A stretch of DNA of 64,000 nt from Planctomycetota bacterium (GTDB taxonomy: Bacteria; Planctomycetota; B15-G4; SIAN01), in contig JAEUIC010000011.1 of NCBI GenBank assembly GCA_016795285.1, positions 1 to 64,000 on the forward strand, in the 5' to 3' direction. Below the pieces are notes generated by a model that ran no database searches, was not told where the DNA came from, and saw nothing but the letters and a program-made list of their open reading frames with translations. Shown piece by piece: positions 54,406 through 63,950 of this stretch (within the stretch, counting starts at the first letter, position 1; the number at the start of each line of letters is the position of its first letter). A program made the position numbers and the translations under genes.

Positions 54406-57400
54406 ATGGCGCGTCTCCTCCGCCTCCTCATGGTCGGCCTCACGTGCGTCGCGCTGCTGCGCGCGCAGGAGAACGCGCCGAGCGGAGCGCCGGCGCCCGT
54501 GGCAGCGGTGGCCGAGGGCGACGCGCCGGGGGGCGTCGACTTCCGCGACGCCGACGCCGTGCGCAGCGAGCTGGCGCGCGTGCGCGAGCTCTACGGCAAG
54601 CTCGACCCGACCACGCAGGCGGCGCGCGCGCGGGCGCTGCAGCGCCAGCAGGACGCGCTCGGGCGGCAGCGCGACTTCCTGGTGCAGAAGGCGCGGGTCG
54701 AGGCGCAGGTCGGCGAAGCGACCGCCGCCGCGCTCGCCGCGGCCGAGCAGGCACGCGATGCCGCACGCGGCGCTCTGCGCTCCTTCGAACCGAGCGCGCT
54801 GATCGACCACCTGCGCGAGTTCGCCGACGCCGAGTCGCTCGCGCCGCGCATCGCAGCCGAGTACGAGGAGCCGGCGCTCGCCGCGCGCCGCGCCGCCGAA
54901 GCGCAGGACGCGGAGCGCGCCGCCGCCGCCGCCGAGAGCGAGTCGCTGCCGCGGCGGCGCGACGAGGCGCGCCTCGCCGCCGAGGCGGCCGCGAACGAGC
55001 TCGCCGCGCTGCGCGTGCGCCTCGAGGGCGGCGACCTCGCCGACGAGGAGCGCGCCGACCTCTTCGAGCTCGCGCTGGCGGCCGAGGAGGAGCTGGCCCA
55101 CCACCGCATGCGCGCGCCTTGGCTCGAGCAGGTGGCGCCCCACCTCGAGCGGCGCGCGCAGCTGCTGGCCGCGCGCCATCAAGCGGCGCTGGCGGAGCAG
55201 CAGCTCGCCGAGCAGCGGCTCGCGGTGGCGCGCCGCCACGCGCAGGAGCGCCTCTCCGCCGCCACGCGCGACGCCGAGGAGGAGGTGCGCGAGCGGGAGC
55301 GGCAGCTCGCCGACAGCCGCGACGCCGACGAGCGCGCCATCAACGAGGTGCTGCTGGTCAACTCGCGGCTCGCCGCGCAGCAGCGCATCGCCGAGCAGCG
55401 CGCCGCCGACCTCGATGCCGAGCTCGCCGCCGCGGAGGAGCAGCGCGCCGCGGCGCGGGCGCAGCGCGATCGCTACCTCGCCCGCTACCGCGGCGATCCA
55501 GCGGGCGACGCCGCCGCGCCCGCCCCCGACGCCGTGCAGGTGAAGCGCGAGATCGAGCAGCTGCAGGAGCAGACGCGCTACTTCGAGCACCAGGCGCGCC
55601 GCAGCGAGCTCCGCGGCGAACTCGACGCCGCGCGCCGCGAGGCCGAAGCGGCGGAGGCGCAGTCGAGCGCGCGCCGGAGCGACCTCGAGCAGCGGCGCGC
55701 TGCGGCGCAGGCGGCCGCGACGCCGGGCGCGTGGGCGACCCTCGCGCCGCGCTGGGCGGCGCTCGAGAGCGCGCGCGCCGCGGTGCTCGCGCAGCTCGCG
55801 GCGGCGACGGCCCACCACGTCGAGGTCCTGACGCAGCTGCTCGACGTCGAGGCGCAGACGTGGGAGGTGCGCAACGACGCGCTCGCGCTGCTGCGCAGCG
55901 CCAACCTCTTCCTGCACGAAGATCGCCGCATCACGCGCGACGACGTGGCGAGCGGGCTCGCCGACCTGCTCGCGCTGCCGGCCGTGCTGCTCGAGCGGCT
56001 CGCGGCGCTGCTGGCGTGGCTGCGCGCCGACGGCAACCTCGGCCGGCTGCTGCGCTGCCTCGCCGCGCTGCTGCCGCTCGCGCTGGTGGCGCTGCTGGCG
56101 CGGCGCTGGCTCGCGCACCGCATCGCGCGGCTCCTCGCGCTCGATCCGGCGGCGAGCCTGCCGGTGCGCACCGCGCTGCTGCTCGCCCACCTCGGCCGGC
56201 TCTCCTGCACGGCGGCCTTCTTCTGGATCGCGCCGCACGTCGTCACTGCGCTGCTGACCGCCTTGCCGGAGCGCGGCGGCGAGCTGCTGCACGACCTCGG
56301 CGCGCTCTTCGCGTCCTTCTGGCTCGGCCTCGGCATCAGCCGCGAGCTGCTGCGCCCGGAGCCGCCGCAGCGCATGGTGCTCGCGGTCGATCGCGCCACC
56401 GCGCGCCGCGTCGGACTCGGCGCCAACTTCGTCCTCTGGATGACGCTCGCCGTCTTCGCCCTGGAACGGGTGCTGCAGGCGGCGGCGTGGCGCAACGTCG
56501 GCGCGCTCGCCGCGATCGACCTGGCCTACAAGTCGATCGCCGGCGCCGTCGTGATGGTGCTGCTGCTCGAACGGCAGCTCCTCTTCAGCCTGCTGCCGCC
56601 GCCCGAGCGCGCGCTCGGTCGCCTGCTGCGCCGCACCGCCGCGCTGGTGCAGCCGCTGCTGGTGCTGCTGGTGCCGACGGTCGTCATCCTCGACGGGCTG
56701 GGCTGGCGGATCCTCGCCGCGTTCGTGACGCGCCTCTCGGTGCTGCTGCTGGCCGCCTTCCCGATCGGCTCGATCGCCTACCAGGCGCTGGTCTTCGCGG
56801 TCGAGCGCTGGCGCGAGCGCGCCATGGCGGCCCCGCTCGCCAGCGAGCGCGAGACGCGCCGCGTCGAGGCGATCGACGAGCTGTGGCGCTTCGCCGCCCG
56901 CGTGGTGGTGATCCTGCTGGTGCTCTTCGCGCTGTTCCAGTTCACCGGGACGTCGTTCGCCGCGTTCCGCCGCTTCTTCGAGCAGCCGCTGCCGCTGCAG
57001 GATGGCGGCGATCCGGCGAGCCGCCGCACCTGGTGGGACCTCTTCAACGCCGCGCTGATCGCCGTGCTGACGCTGCGCCTCGCGCGCCACGTCCGCATCC
57101 TCCTCGAGGGGATCGTGCTGCCCGGCACGGCGCTGGCGCAGAGCACGCAGTACACCATCACGACGCTGGCGGTCTACCTGCTGAACGGGTTCGGCATCTG
57201 GCTGGCCGCGAGCCAGGTGCTCGACGTCCGGAACCTCGGCTACCTGGTCGCCGCGCTCTCGGTCGGCATCGGCTTCGGCCTGCAGGAGATCATCAGCAAC
57301 TTCGTGTCGGGCCTGATCCTCCTGCTCGAGCGGCCGATCAAGCCGGGCGACATCATCGGCTTCGGCGACACGCCGATGGGCGTGGTGCGCGAACTCGGCA

Positions 57401-57867
57401 TCCGCGCGACGACCATCCAGAACGGCGACAACCACCACATCCTGGTGCCCAACCGCGAGTTCATCACGTCTCGCGTGGTGAACTACGACGCGATCGACCC
57501 GAAGGTGCGCATCGCCGTCGACATCGGCGTCGCCTACGGCAGCGACGTGAAGCGGGTGCGCGAGGTGCTGCTCGAGGTGGCCGAGAAGCACGGCCGCGTG
57601 CTGCGCCGCCCCGCGCCCGAGGTCTACTTCCTCTCCTTCGGCGACAGCGCGCTCAACTTCCGGCTGCACGTCTGGCTCGAGGACTTCCGCCACGGCTACC
57701 AGGTCGGCAGCGACCTGCGCTTCGCGATCGACGCCGCCTTCACGCGCGCCGGCATCGCGATCCCGTTCACGACGCGCGACGTGATGCTGCGCACCGAGCA
57801 GGCGCTGCGGGTGCGCCTCGATCCGCCCGATCCGCCGCCGGCTCCCGCGCCGACCCCCGGAGGCTGA
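54406..57867 (+). CDS. large mechanosensitive channel (MscK/KefA-like, MscS family)
   Basis: 1153 residues. A signal peptide (about 1-20) is followed by some 480 residues of Ala/Glu/Arg-rich coiled coil outside the inner membrane. About ten membrane helices come next, ending with the MscS pore helix and beta domain at about 945-1060 (GYLVAALSVGIGFGLQEIISNFVSGLILLLERPIKPGD ... NHHILVPNREFITSRVVNYD). The C-terminal part matches the MscS vestibule. It releases solutes on hypo-osmotic shock. The architecture matches MscK and the mini-conductance relatives. corA starts 5 bases downstream, so the two are co-expressed. Confidence 0.9.
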   Translation: MARLLRLLMVGLTCVALLRAQENAPSGAPAPVAAVAEGDAPGGVDFRDADAVRSELARVRELYGKLDPTTQAARARALQRQQDALGRQRDFLVQKARVEAQVGEATAAALAAAEQARDAARGALRSFEPSALIDHLREFADAESLAPRIAAEYEEPALAARRAAEAQDAERAAAAAESESLPRRRDEARLAAEAAANELAALRVRLEGGDLADEERADLFELALAAEEELAHHRMRAPWLEQVAPHLERRAQLLAARHQAALAEQQLAEQRLAVARRHAQERLSAATRDAEEEVRERERQLADSRDADERAINEVLLVNSRLAAQQRIAEQRAADLDAELAAAEEQRAAARAQRDRYLARYRGDPAGDAAAPAPDAVQVKREIEQLQEQTRYFEHQARRSELRGELDAARREAEAAEAQSSARRSDLEQRRAAAQAAATPGAWATLAPRWAALESARAAVLAQLAAATAHHVEVLTQLLDVEAQTWEVRNDALALLRSANLFLHEDRRITRDDVASGLADLLALPAVLLERLAALLAWLRADGNLGRLLRCLAALLPLALVALLARRWLAHRIARLLALDPAASLPVRTALLLAHLGRLSCTAAFFWIAPHVVTALLTALPERGGELLHDLGALFASFWLGLGISRELLRPEPPQRMVLAVDRATARRVGLGANFVLWMTLAVFALERVLQAAAWRNVGALAAIDLAYKSIAGAVVMVLLLERQLLFSLLPPPERALGRLLRRTAALVQPLLVLLVPTVVILDGLGWRILAAFVTRLSVLLLAAFPIGSIAYQALVFAVERWRERAMAAPLASERETRRVEAIDELWRFAARVVVILLVLFALFQFTGTSFAAFRRFFEQPLPLQDGGDPASRRTWWDLFNAALIAVLTLRLARHVRILLEGIVLPGTALAQSTQYTITTLAVYLLNGFGIWLAASQVLDVRNLGYLVAALSVGIGFGLQEIISNFVSGLILLLERPIKPGDIIGFGDTPMGVVRELGIRATTIQNGDNHHILVPNREFITSRVVNYDAIDPKVRIAVDIGVAYGSDVKRVREVLLEVAEKHGRVLRRPAPEVYFLSFGDSALNFRLHVWLEDFRHGYQVGSDLRFAIDAAFTRAGIAIPFTTRDVMLRTEQALRVRLDPPDPPPAPAPTPGG

Positions 57868-57871
57868 ACCG

Positions 57872-58828
57872 ATGCTCCGCGTCCATCACCGCGACGGCGC
57901 CGAATGGCGCACCGAGGAAGGGCTCGCCGCCGCCGCGACCGCCGCCGCCGCGCGCGACCGCGAATCGGCCTGGATCGAGGCGATCGCGCCCGATGCGACC
58001 GAGCAGGAGCTCTTGCGCGGCGCGTGCGGCCTGCCGAGCGACTGGATCGCGGCGGCGCTCGAGCCGGAGCACCCGCCGCGGCTGGTCGAGCGCGAGGGGC
58101 TCCTCTTCGCCATCGCGCATGCGCCGAACCCCGGCCTGGAGGTGGCGACCCGCAAGGTGTCGCTGATCCTCGGTCCGCGCCTGCTGGTGAGCATCGTGCG
58201 CCTGCCGATGCCGCTGCTCGATCCGCTCCACGAGGTGCTGCGCGCCAATCCGGCGTGGTACCTCGCGGCGCCGGAGCGGATCGTCCACGCGGTGCTCCAC
58301 CACCTCGCCGACATCTTCGAGGAGCGCATCGACGAGAGCATCGACCTCGCCGAGGAGCTCGAGGACGGCGCCCTCGATCGCGAGAAGGGGGTGCTGCGCC
58401 GCCTCCACCACCTGCGGCGGCGCACCGCGGCCTTCGCGCGCGTGCTGCGCTCCCAGCGCGACGTCTGCCAGGCGCTGGCGCGCGGCGGCCATCCGCTCCT
58501 CTCGCGCGAGATCGAGCCCTACCTGCGCGACGTCGCCGACCACATGCTGCGCATCTACGACCTGCTCGAGGCGGTGCGCGACGGGATCCTCGCCGCGCGC
58601 GACGGCCACCTGACCGCGATGAACCACGAGCTGAACGTCACCATGCGCACGCTCACCGCGGTGGCGACCATGCTGCTGCCGCTCAGCTTGATCGCCGCCA
58701 TCTACGGCATGAACTTCGAGCACCTGCCGCTCTCCCGCTCGCCGTGGGGGCTGCCGGTGCTGCTCGGCGTGATGGTCGCCGTGGCGTTCGCCGTCTGGCG
58801 CTGGCTGCACCGCCAGCACTGGCTGTGA
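57872..58828 (+). CDS. corA: CorA-like divalent cation transporter
   Basis: 318 residues. The long soluble N-terminal domain ends in two membrane helices with the CorA signature YGMNFEHLP near residue 276, at the end of the first helix. A long helix before the pore (ILAARDGHLTAMNHELNVTMRTLTAVATMLLPLSLIAAI) is typical. It carries Mg2+ and sometimes Co2+, Ni2+ or Zn2+ as a pentamer; ZntB-type export is less likely given GMN. It is coupled to the MscS channel gene, so the two may form an ion and osmotic unit. Confidence 0.9.
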   Translation: MLRVHHRDGAEWRTEEGLAAAATAAAARDRESAWIEAIAPDATEQELLRGACGLPSDWIAAALEPEHPPRLVEREGLLFAIAHAPNPGLEVATRKVSLILGPRLLVSIVRLPMPLLDPLHEVLRANPAWYLAAPERIVHAVLHHLADIFEERIDESIDLAEELEDGALDREKGVLRRLHHLRRRTAAFARVLRSQRDVCQALARGGHPLLSREIEPYLRDVADHMLRIYDLLEAVRDGILAARDGHLTAMNHELNVTMRTLTAVATMLLPLSLIAAIYGMNFEHLPLSRSPWGLPVLLGVMVAVAFAVWRWLHRQHWL

Positions 58829-58830
58829 CG

Positions 58831-58850
58831 CGATCGGCGCGCGCCGATCG
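58831..58850. terminator. perfect GC hairpin between corA and terC
   Basis: CGATCGGC pairs with GCCGATCG around GCGC, right after the corA stop and 18 bases before the end of the convergent terC-like gene. No T tract. Confidence 0.5.
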
Positions 58851-58868
58851 GGCAGCCCCGCGCCTGCG

Positions 58869-59900
58869 CTACGGCGAACCGGCGCCGCCCGCCTTCGGCC
58901 GCCGCACCAGGCTCGCCACCACGGCCGCGCCGAGGATGCCGAACACGACGGCGAGCGACGCCATCGAGCCGAGGTGGAAGTCGAAGCCGACCGCCACCAT
59001 CTTCGCGCCGATGAACATCAGCACGAACGCGAGGCCGACGTTCAGGTAGCGGAACGCCGCCATCAGCAGCGCCAGCAGCACGAAGAAGCTGCGCAGGCCG
59101 AGGATCGCGAAGACGTTCGAGGTGTAGACGATGAACGGGTCGACGGTGATGCCGAAGATCGCCGGGATCGAGTCGACCGCGAAGACGACGTCGCTCGCCT
59201 CGACCATCAGCAGGCAGAGGAAGAGGGTGGTGGCCAGCCGCTTGCCGCCCTCGACCACGAAGAAGCGCCCCTCGTGCGGCGCGCTCGAGACCGGCACGAG
59301 GCGCCGCAGCGTCCGCATCAGGAACCCCTGGCTCGGGTCCGCCTCGTCGTCGTCCTTGGCCAGCAGCTTCGCGCCGGTCAGCACCAGGAAGAGGCCGAAG
59401 GCGTAGGCGAGCCAGCTGAAGCGCTGCAGCAACGCCGAGCCGGCGACGATGAAGAGCGCGCGCAGGACGAGCGCACCCAGGATGCCCCAGAAGAGGACGC
59501 GGTGCTGGTGCTTCGCCTCGACGCCGAAGAACTTGAAGAGGACCAGGAAGACGAAGAGGTTGTCGAAGGAGAGCGACAGCTCGACCACGTAGCCGGTGAG
59601 GAACTCCTGCGCCGGCGCGGCGCCGAGCTTCCACGCGACGAACCCGCAGAAGGCGAGCGCGAGCGCGACGAAGCTGCCGCCGGTGACCGCCGCCTCGCGC
59701 ATGCGCACCTCGTGCGCCTTGCGATGGAGCACGAAGAGGTCGAGGAAGAGGACGCCGCCGACCAGCGCGGCGAAGAGCGTCCACAGCCGCCAGTCGGCGG
59801 AGAGGCGCGCCGGCAGCGCCTCCCCCGTTCCCTGCGCCACCTCCTGCCATGCGGCGAGCGGCGCGGCCAGCAGAGCTCCGAGCGGCACCACGGCGCTCAC
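58869..59900 (-). CDS. TerC-family membrane protein
   Basis: 343 residues from a GTG overlapping the upstream gene stop (GTGA). About eight to nine helices are visible, with the family motifs VELSLSFDNLFVFLVLFKFF (Asp in the membrane), GILGALVLRALFI and LLMVEASDVVFAVDSIPAIFGITVDPFIVYTSNVFAILGLRSFF. TerC proteins such as Alx and MeeY export Mn2+ or help load exported proteins with Mn2+. The proximity of CorA suggests cation balance. An N-terminal extension of about 40 residues precedes the core. Confidence 0.9.
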   Translation of the reverse strand: MSAVVPLGALLAAPLAAWQEVAQGTGEALPARLSADWRLWTLFAALVGGVLFLDLFVLHRKAHEVRMREAAVTGGSFVALALAFCGFVAWKLGAAPAQEFLTGYVVELSLSFDNLFVFLVLFKFFGVEAKHQHRVLFWGILGALVLRALFIVAGSALLQRFSWLAYAFGLFLVLTGAKLLAKDDDEADPSQGFLMRTLRRLVPVSSAPHEGRFFVVEGGKRLATTLFLCLLMVEASDVVFAVDSIPAIFGITVDPFIVYTSNVFAILGLRSFFVLLALLMAAFRYLNVGLAFVLMFIGAKMVAVGFDFHLGSMASLAVVFGILGAAVVASLVRRPKAGGAGSP

Positions 59901-60589
59901 CCGTCCTGCCAGCGGAGTTCGTCGAACTGCGTGCGCGCGTCGGCCTTGGTCCAGAGCCCGACGCGGCCGCTCGCCAGTTCGCCCGGCGCGCGCGTCGCGT
60001 CGAGGCACCACTTGCCGTCGAGCGCCACCTGCACGCGCTCGCCGGCGAAGCGGACCGCCATGCGATGCCACCCGTCGGCGAGCTCGACCTTCTCGCTGGC
60101 GAACTGCTCGCGCTTGCCGTCGATCACGACGTAGGCGCGCAGGTTCTTCTCGAGCGGGTTCCAGCGGGCGAGGAAGTAGTTGCGGCCGTCGCGCGCGCGC
60201 CAGACCAGGCCGCCGCCCTGGTCGATCTCGCCGTCGATCGCGCGGAAGTCGACGGCCAGTTCGCCGTCGGCGATCTCGACGCCGGTCAGCAGCGCCACGT
60301 TGAAGTCGTCCTTCGCGCCCTGCGCTTGCTGCTCGATCACGTCGCGCGGCGCGCCTTGCTCGTCGACGACGACGCTGCTCCAGCGCCCCGACTGCGGCTC
60401 GAGCACGCCGAGCTGCCCGCGCTCCGCCGGCGCGAGCTCGTCGGCGAGGTAGAGCCGTCCGTAGCTCGACGCGCGGATCGTCGTGCAGCCAGCGCCCATC
60501 GAGAGCCCGGCGAGGAGTCCCGCCGCGACGCCCCCCCGCAACCACGCGCTGCGCGGCCGCCCGTTCGCTCCCTCACGCTCGCTCCGCAT
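59897..60589 (-). CDS. lipoprotein with concanavalin-like (DUF1080/laminin G-type) domain
   Basis: 230 residues from ATG 60589, with GGAG upstream. The signal ends in the lipobox-like SMGAGC near residue 35. The mature part reads like a beta-jelly-roll of the DUF1080 or LamG type (VDFRAIDGEIDQGGGLVWRARDGRNYFLARWNPLEKNLRAYVVIDGKREQFASEKVELADGWHRMAVRFAGERVQVALDG). Such domains bind or cleave sugars, but no catalytic residues can be picked out. It is coupled to terC, which is an odd pairing. Confidence 0.72.
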   Translation of the reverse strand: MRSEREGANGRPRSAWLRGGVAAGLLAGLSMGAGCTTIRASSYGRLYLADELAPAERGQLGVLEPQSGRWSSVVVDEQGAPRDVIEQQAQGAKDDFNVALLTGVEIADGELAVDFRAIDGEIDQGGGLVWRARDGRNYFLARWNPLEKNLRAYVVIDGKREQFASEKVELADGWHRMAVRFAGERVQVALDGKWCLDATRAPGELASGRVGLWTKADARTQFDELRWQDG

Positions 60590-60644
60590 CGCCCGCTCCG
60601 CTCGCCCTGGTTGCGGCCGATGGGGGCCGCGATCGAAGCGGGGC

Positions 60645-60650
60645 AGTGTA
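60645..60650 (-). promoter_or_regulatory. probable -10 element (TACACT) of the lipoprotein-terC operon
   Basis: GCTACACT followed by GCCCCGC on the minus strand lies about 55 bases before the ATG at 60589. Confidence 0.35.
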
Positions 60651-60727
60651 GCGGCGCTCGGCAGCGGTGCCGTGGGGAGGCGCTTCGGCAAGCGACGCGG
60701 CGCGCGGCGGCGAGGCGGCGAGGCGAT

Positions 60728-61987
60728 TCAGAAGTGGAGCTGCAGCTGCAGGAGCAGGGCGCGCTCCTCCCCGCGCCGCTCGCCATCGAGCAGCACGTCG
60801 CGCGCGTAGCGGGTCATGACGCCGTGCAGCTTCACGCGCACGCGCCAGGCGGGGTACCAGTTCAAGCCGACGTCGAGGCTCGTCACGCGGCGCGGGTCGC
60901 TCGTCGCCGGCAGCGCGCCCGATTCGAACCACCCGTCGTTCAGCTGCAGCCGCGTCAGGCGCGCCGCCAGCTCGAGCGCGCCGAGCCCGCTGCCGCCGCG
61001 CGTGGTGAAGGGACGCGCCGGTCGCACGCCGTCCTTGCCGCGCGCTTCGCCCGAGAGCACCCACGAGACGCCGAGGTAGCCGCCCTGCGCGCGCGCCACC
61101 TCGTCGCCGAGCGGCCCTTCGAGCGCGCGCTCCATGCGCAGCGCTTCCGCGGTGACTTCGCACGGCCCGCCGCGCCACTCGAGCTCGAGGCCGACGCGCG
61201 TGCGTGCGCCATCAGCCTCTGCCGCGCCGTCGAACGTCGCGAACGGGACGCGCGCCTCGGTCTTCAACTCGTCGCCGCCGAGAGCGTCGTGGGCGCGCCC
61301 GCCGGTGGCCGCGACGCCGAGCGCGAGCTCGCGCGCCAACGCCGGCCCGCCGGCGAACGGCCGCCAGACCAGCCGCCCCGCCGCCTCGCTGCCGCCGTTC
61401 ACCCCCTCCTCGCCGCCGCGGTAGAGCGCCGCGCCCCACTCGAGCGCGCCGTCGTGCCGCGAGCCCGCCAGCGTGAGGCCGTGGCCCTCCGCCGGCACCA
61501 GCTGGTTCCAGAGCGAGAAGTTGACGAAGGAGAGGTGCTTCTGCGAGCGCATCTCCTCCAGGCTGAACGGCTCCTTCATCCGCCCCGCCATCACGAGCAG
61601 GCCGCGCTCCGGCTCGACGCCGAGCCACGCCTCCTCGAACTCGAACTCGCGCTCGGTGAACTTCGGCTCGAGATTGAAGAGCCACTCGCCGTCGATCCGC
61701 CCGCCGATCTCGAGGCGGAAGCGGCGCAGGAAGACGTCGCTCTCGCGGCCGGCGAGCCCGCGCTCGAAGGCGGTCGCATGCACCTGCAGCAGCGCGCCGA
61801 GCTCGACCCGCGTGGCGCCGTCGGCGCTCTGCACGAAGAAGTGGTCGTCGAAGCCGGCGGTGAGCGGCGCCGCGGGAGCGACGGGCGCCGACGGCGGCGC
61901 GAGCGGCTGCTGTTGCGCGCGCGCAGCCGTGCACGCGATCGAGAACGGCGCAAGCACGACCGCGAGCCGGCACGACGAGCTCTTCAT
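60728..61987 (-). CDS. outer-membrane porin, OprP/OprO-like
   Basis: 419 residues with a signal peptide (about 1-24) and a C-terminal Phe (LLLQLQLHF), as for outer-membrane barrels. The block FLRRFRLEIGGRIDGEWLFNLEPKFTEREFEFEEAWLGVEPERGLLVMAGRMKEPFSLEEM matches the phosphate-selective porin O/P family, and the last third has alternating strands. It should let phosphate or other anions across the outer membrane. The start has GAGGGG upstream. This gene shows that the cell has an outer membrane. No pst or pho gene is near. Confidence 0.88.
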   Translation of the reverse strand: MKSSSCRLAVVLAPFSIACTAARAQQQPLAPPSAPVAPAAPLTAGFDDHFFVQSADGATRVELGALLQVHATAFERGLAGRESDVFLRRFRLEIGGRIDGEWLFNLEPKFTEREFEFEEAWLGVEPERGLLVMAGRMKEPFSLEEMRSQKHLSFVNFSLWNQLVPAEGHGLTLAGSRHDGALEWGAALYRGGEEGVNGGSEAAGRLVWRPFAGGPALARELALGVAATGGRAHDALGGDELKTEARVPFATFDGAAEADGARTRVGLELEWRGGPCEVTAEALRMERALEGPLGDEVARAQGGYLGVSWVLSGEARGKDGVRPARPFTTRGGSGLGALELAARLTRLQLNDGWFESGALPATSDPRRVTSLDVGLNWYPAWRVRVKLHGVMTRYARDVLLDGERRGEERALLLQLQLHF

Positions 61988-62033
61988 CGGATCCCCTCGC
62001 GCCCCCGCGCGGACCGTCCCGATCGCGCGCCCC

Positions 62034-62039
62034 TATACT
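62034..62039 (+). promoter_or_regulatory. probable -10 element (TATACT) of the MFS transporter gene
   Basis: TATACT is the best -10 match in the window and lies nine bases before the ATG at 62049, implying a leader of only a few bases. Confidence 0.5.
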
Positions 62040-62048
62040 CCGCCGCCC

Positions 62049-63374
62049 ATGTCGAACGAAACCACGAGCGCCAAGCCAGCGGGAGCGGGCCGTTCCCCGC
62101 TGCTCTTCATCTTCCTCACCGTCTTCATCGACCTGCTCGGCTTCGGGATCGTGATCCCGCTGATGCCGACCTACTCGAAGTGGTTCGGCGCCAGCGGCTT
62201 CACGCTCGCGCTGATGCAGTCGACCTTCTCGGCGATGCAGTTCCTCTTCGCGCCGACGTGGGGGCGCCTCTCCGACCGCATCGGCCGCCGGCCGGTGCTG
62301 ATCGGCGGGCTGGTCGGCACCGCGGCGAGCTACGTCGTCTTCGCCAACGTGACGCCGATCGCGACGCTGCTCTCGGTGTCGCCGCTCGCGGTGCTGTTCG
62401 CCTCGCGGCTGATGGCCGGCTTCTGCGCCGCCAACCTCTCGGCTGCCTCGGCCTACATCGCCGACGTCACCGAGGAGAAGGATCGCGCCAAGGGGATGGG
62501 AGTGATCGGCGCGGCGTTCGGGCTCGGCTTCACCTTCGGGCCGCTGCTCGGCGTGCTGTCGAGCCGCCATCCGGAAGGGGCGACCACGCTGCCGTCGCTG
62601 CCGGGCTACCTCGCCGCCGGCCTCTCGCTGGCCGCTGCCGCCTTCGGCTTCTTCAAGCTGCCCGAGCCCGCCGTGCGCCGCACCGGCGTGCGCTTCTTCG
62701 ATGCCGGCGAGCTGAAGCGGGCGCTGGCGCACGGGCGCACCGGCGCGCTGATCGTGCTCAACTTCCTGAACCTCTTCGCCTTCTCCTGCTTCGAGGCGAT
62801 GTTCATCCTCTTCGGCCTCGCCCGCTTCCCCGCCAAGTTCGGCCTCGACGGCGCGATCGAGAAGGCGTCGCTCGACCAGGTGATCGAAGCGGGCCGCTAC
62901 GCCGGCAAGTACATGTTCGCGATCGGCATCCTCTCGGCGCTGGTGCAGGGCGGCTTGATCCGTCGCCTCGTGCCGCGCTTCGGCGAGACGAAGCTGATCG
63001 TCGCCGGCCCCCTGATCCTCGCCCTCGCGCTGGCGACGGTCGGCTTCGCGACGACGTGGTGGATGGTGCTCGTCGGCTGCTGCCTGATGCCGTTCGGCTT
63101 CGGCCTCTCGAACCCGTCGGTGCCGGGCCTCCTGTCGCGCGCCGCGCCGGCCGATCGGCAGGGCTCCTACCTCGGCATGTCGCAATCGGCCGGCAGCCTC
63201 GCGCGCGCCACCGCGCCCGCCTGCGCCGGCCTCGTCTTCGACCACTTCGCCCCCAACGCCCCTTTCCTCATGGCGGCCGGCGTGCTGGTCGTCGCGGCGC
63301 TGATGGCCAACGCCTACCGCGCGCGCTACGGGGCGAGCTTCACCACGCCGCCGACCCCGGGAGTCGCCGCATGA
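62049..63374 (+). CDS. MFS transporter, TetA-like drug:proton antiporter family
   Basis: 441 residues with 12 predicted helices. The first helix reads LLFIFLTVFIDLLGFGIVIPLMPTY, the loop motif A is GRLSDRIGRRPVL near residue 75, and motif C-like GVIGAAFGLGFTFGPLLG lies near residue 155. These are typical of TetA-like exporters of DHA1. Natural relatives often export sugars or drugs, so the substrate cannot be inferred. An insert of about 40 residues sits between helices 8 and 9 (FPAKFGLDGAIEKASLDQVIEAGRYAGK). The stop overlaps the next start (ATGA). Confidence 0.88.
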   Translation: MSNETTSAKPAGAGRSPLLFIFLTVFIDLLGFGIVIPLMPTYSKWFGASGFTLALMQSTFSAMQFLFAPTWGRLSDRIGRRPVLIGGLVGTAASYVVFANVTPIATLLSVSPLAVLFASRLMAGFCAANLSAASAYIADVTEEKDRAKGMGVIGAAFGLGFTFGPLLGVLSSRHPEGATTLPSLPGYLAAGLSLAAAAFGFFKLPEPAVRRTGVRFFDAGELKRALAHGRTGALIVLNFLNLFAFSCFEAMFILFGLARFPAKFGLDGAIEKASLDQVIEAGRYAGKYMFAIGILSALVQGGLIRRLVPRFGETKLIVAGPLILALALATVGFATTWWMVLVGCCLMPFGFGLSNPSVPGLLSRAAPADRQGSYLGMSQSAGSLARATAPACAGLVFDHFAPNAPFLMAAGVLVVAALMANAYRARYGASFTTPPTPGVAA

Positions 63375-63868
63375 GTTCGACCTCGCCGCAAGACGGCGCC
63401 GCACCCGCCGCGCTCGCCGTGCAGGAGCGCTACTCGCCGAAGAGCATCTGCTTCGGCTGCGGCCCCGCGAACGAGAAGGGGCTCCACATCCGGAGCTTCC
63501 TCGAGGGCGATGCGCTGGTCGCGCGCTGGCGCGCCGAGCCGCACCACCAGGCGTTCCCCGGCATGCTGAACGGCGGCATCACCGGCGCGCTGCTCGACTG
63601 CCACAGCAACTGGATGGCGGCGATGCACCTGATGAAGGCGGCCGGCCTGCAGCAGCCGCCCTGCACCGTGACCGCCGAGTTCGCGGTGAAGTTGAAGCGG
63701 CCGACGCCGGTCGACGGCGAGCTCACGATCCGCGCCCACGTGGTCGAGTCGACCAGCGACCGCGCCGTGGTCGACGCGACGCTCGATGCCAACGGCAAGG
63801 TGACCGCCACCTGCCGCGGCATCTTCGTCGCCGTGAAAGAGGGCCACCCCGCCTACCACCGCTGGTAG
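63371..63868 (+). CDS. hotdog-fold thioesterase (PaaI family)
   Basis: 165 residues coupled to the MFS gene. The hotdog core shows HHQAFPGMLNGGITGALLDCHSNWMA, where the catalytic Asp sits on the central helix, followed by TVTAEFAVKLKRPTPVDGELTIRAHV. The N-terminus has a CFGCGPANEKGLHI block, common in a large PaaI subgroup. It should split acyl-CoA or aryl-CoA thioesters. The link to an exporter could mean release of an acid that is then exported; that is inference. Confidence 0.87.
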   Translation: MSSTSPQDGAAPAALAVQERYSPKSICFGCGPANEKGLHIRSFLEGDALVARWRAEPHHQAFPGMLNGGITGALLDCHSNWMAAMHLMKAAGLQQPPCTVTAEFAVKLKRPTPVDGELTIRAHVVESTSDRAVVDATLDANGKVTATCRGIFVAVKEGHPAYHRW

Positions 63869-63917
63869 CGCTGCCGCGCGCACGACGCCGCCCCCCTCGC
63901 GCGGGCGAACCGGGCGC

Positions 63918-63923
63918 TAACCT
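63918..63923 (+). promoter_or_regulatory. probable -10 element (TAACCT) of the gene at 63951
   Basis: GCTAACCT followed by CCGCGCCCCCC repeats the string seen at 54367 almost exactly; GGAG and a GTG follow 15-30 bases later. Confidence 0.4.
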
Positions 63924-63950
63924 CCGCGCCCCCCACCTGGAGACCGCCCC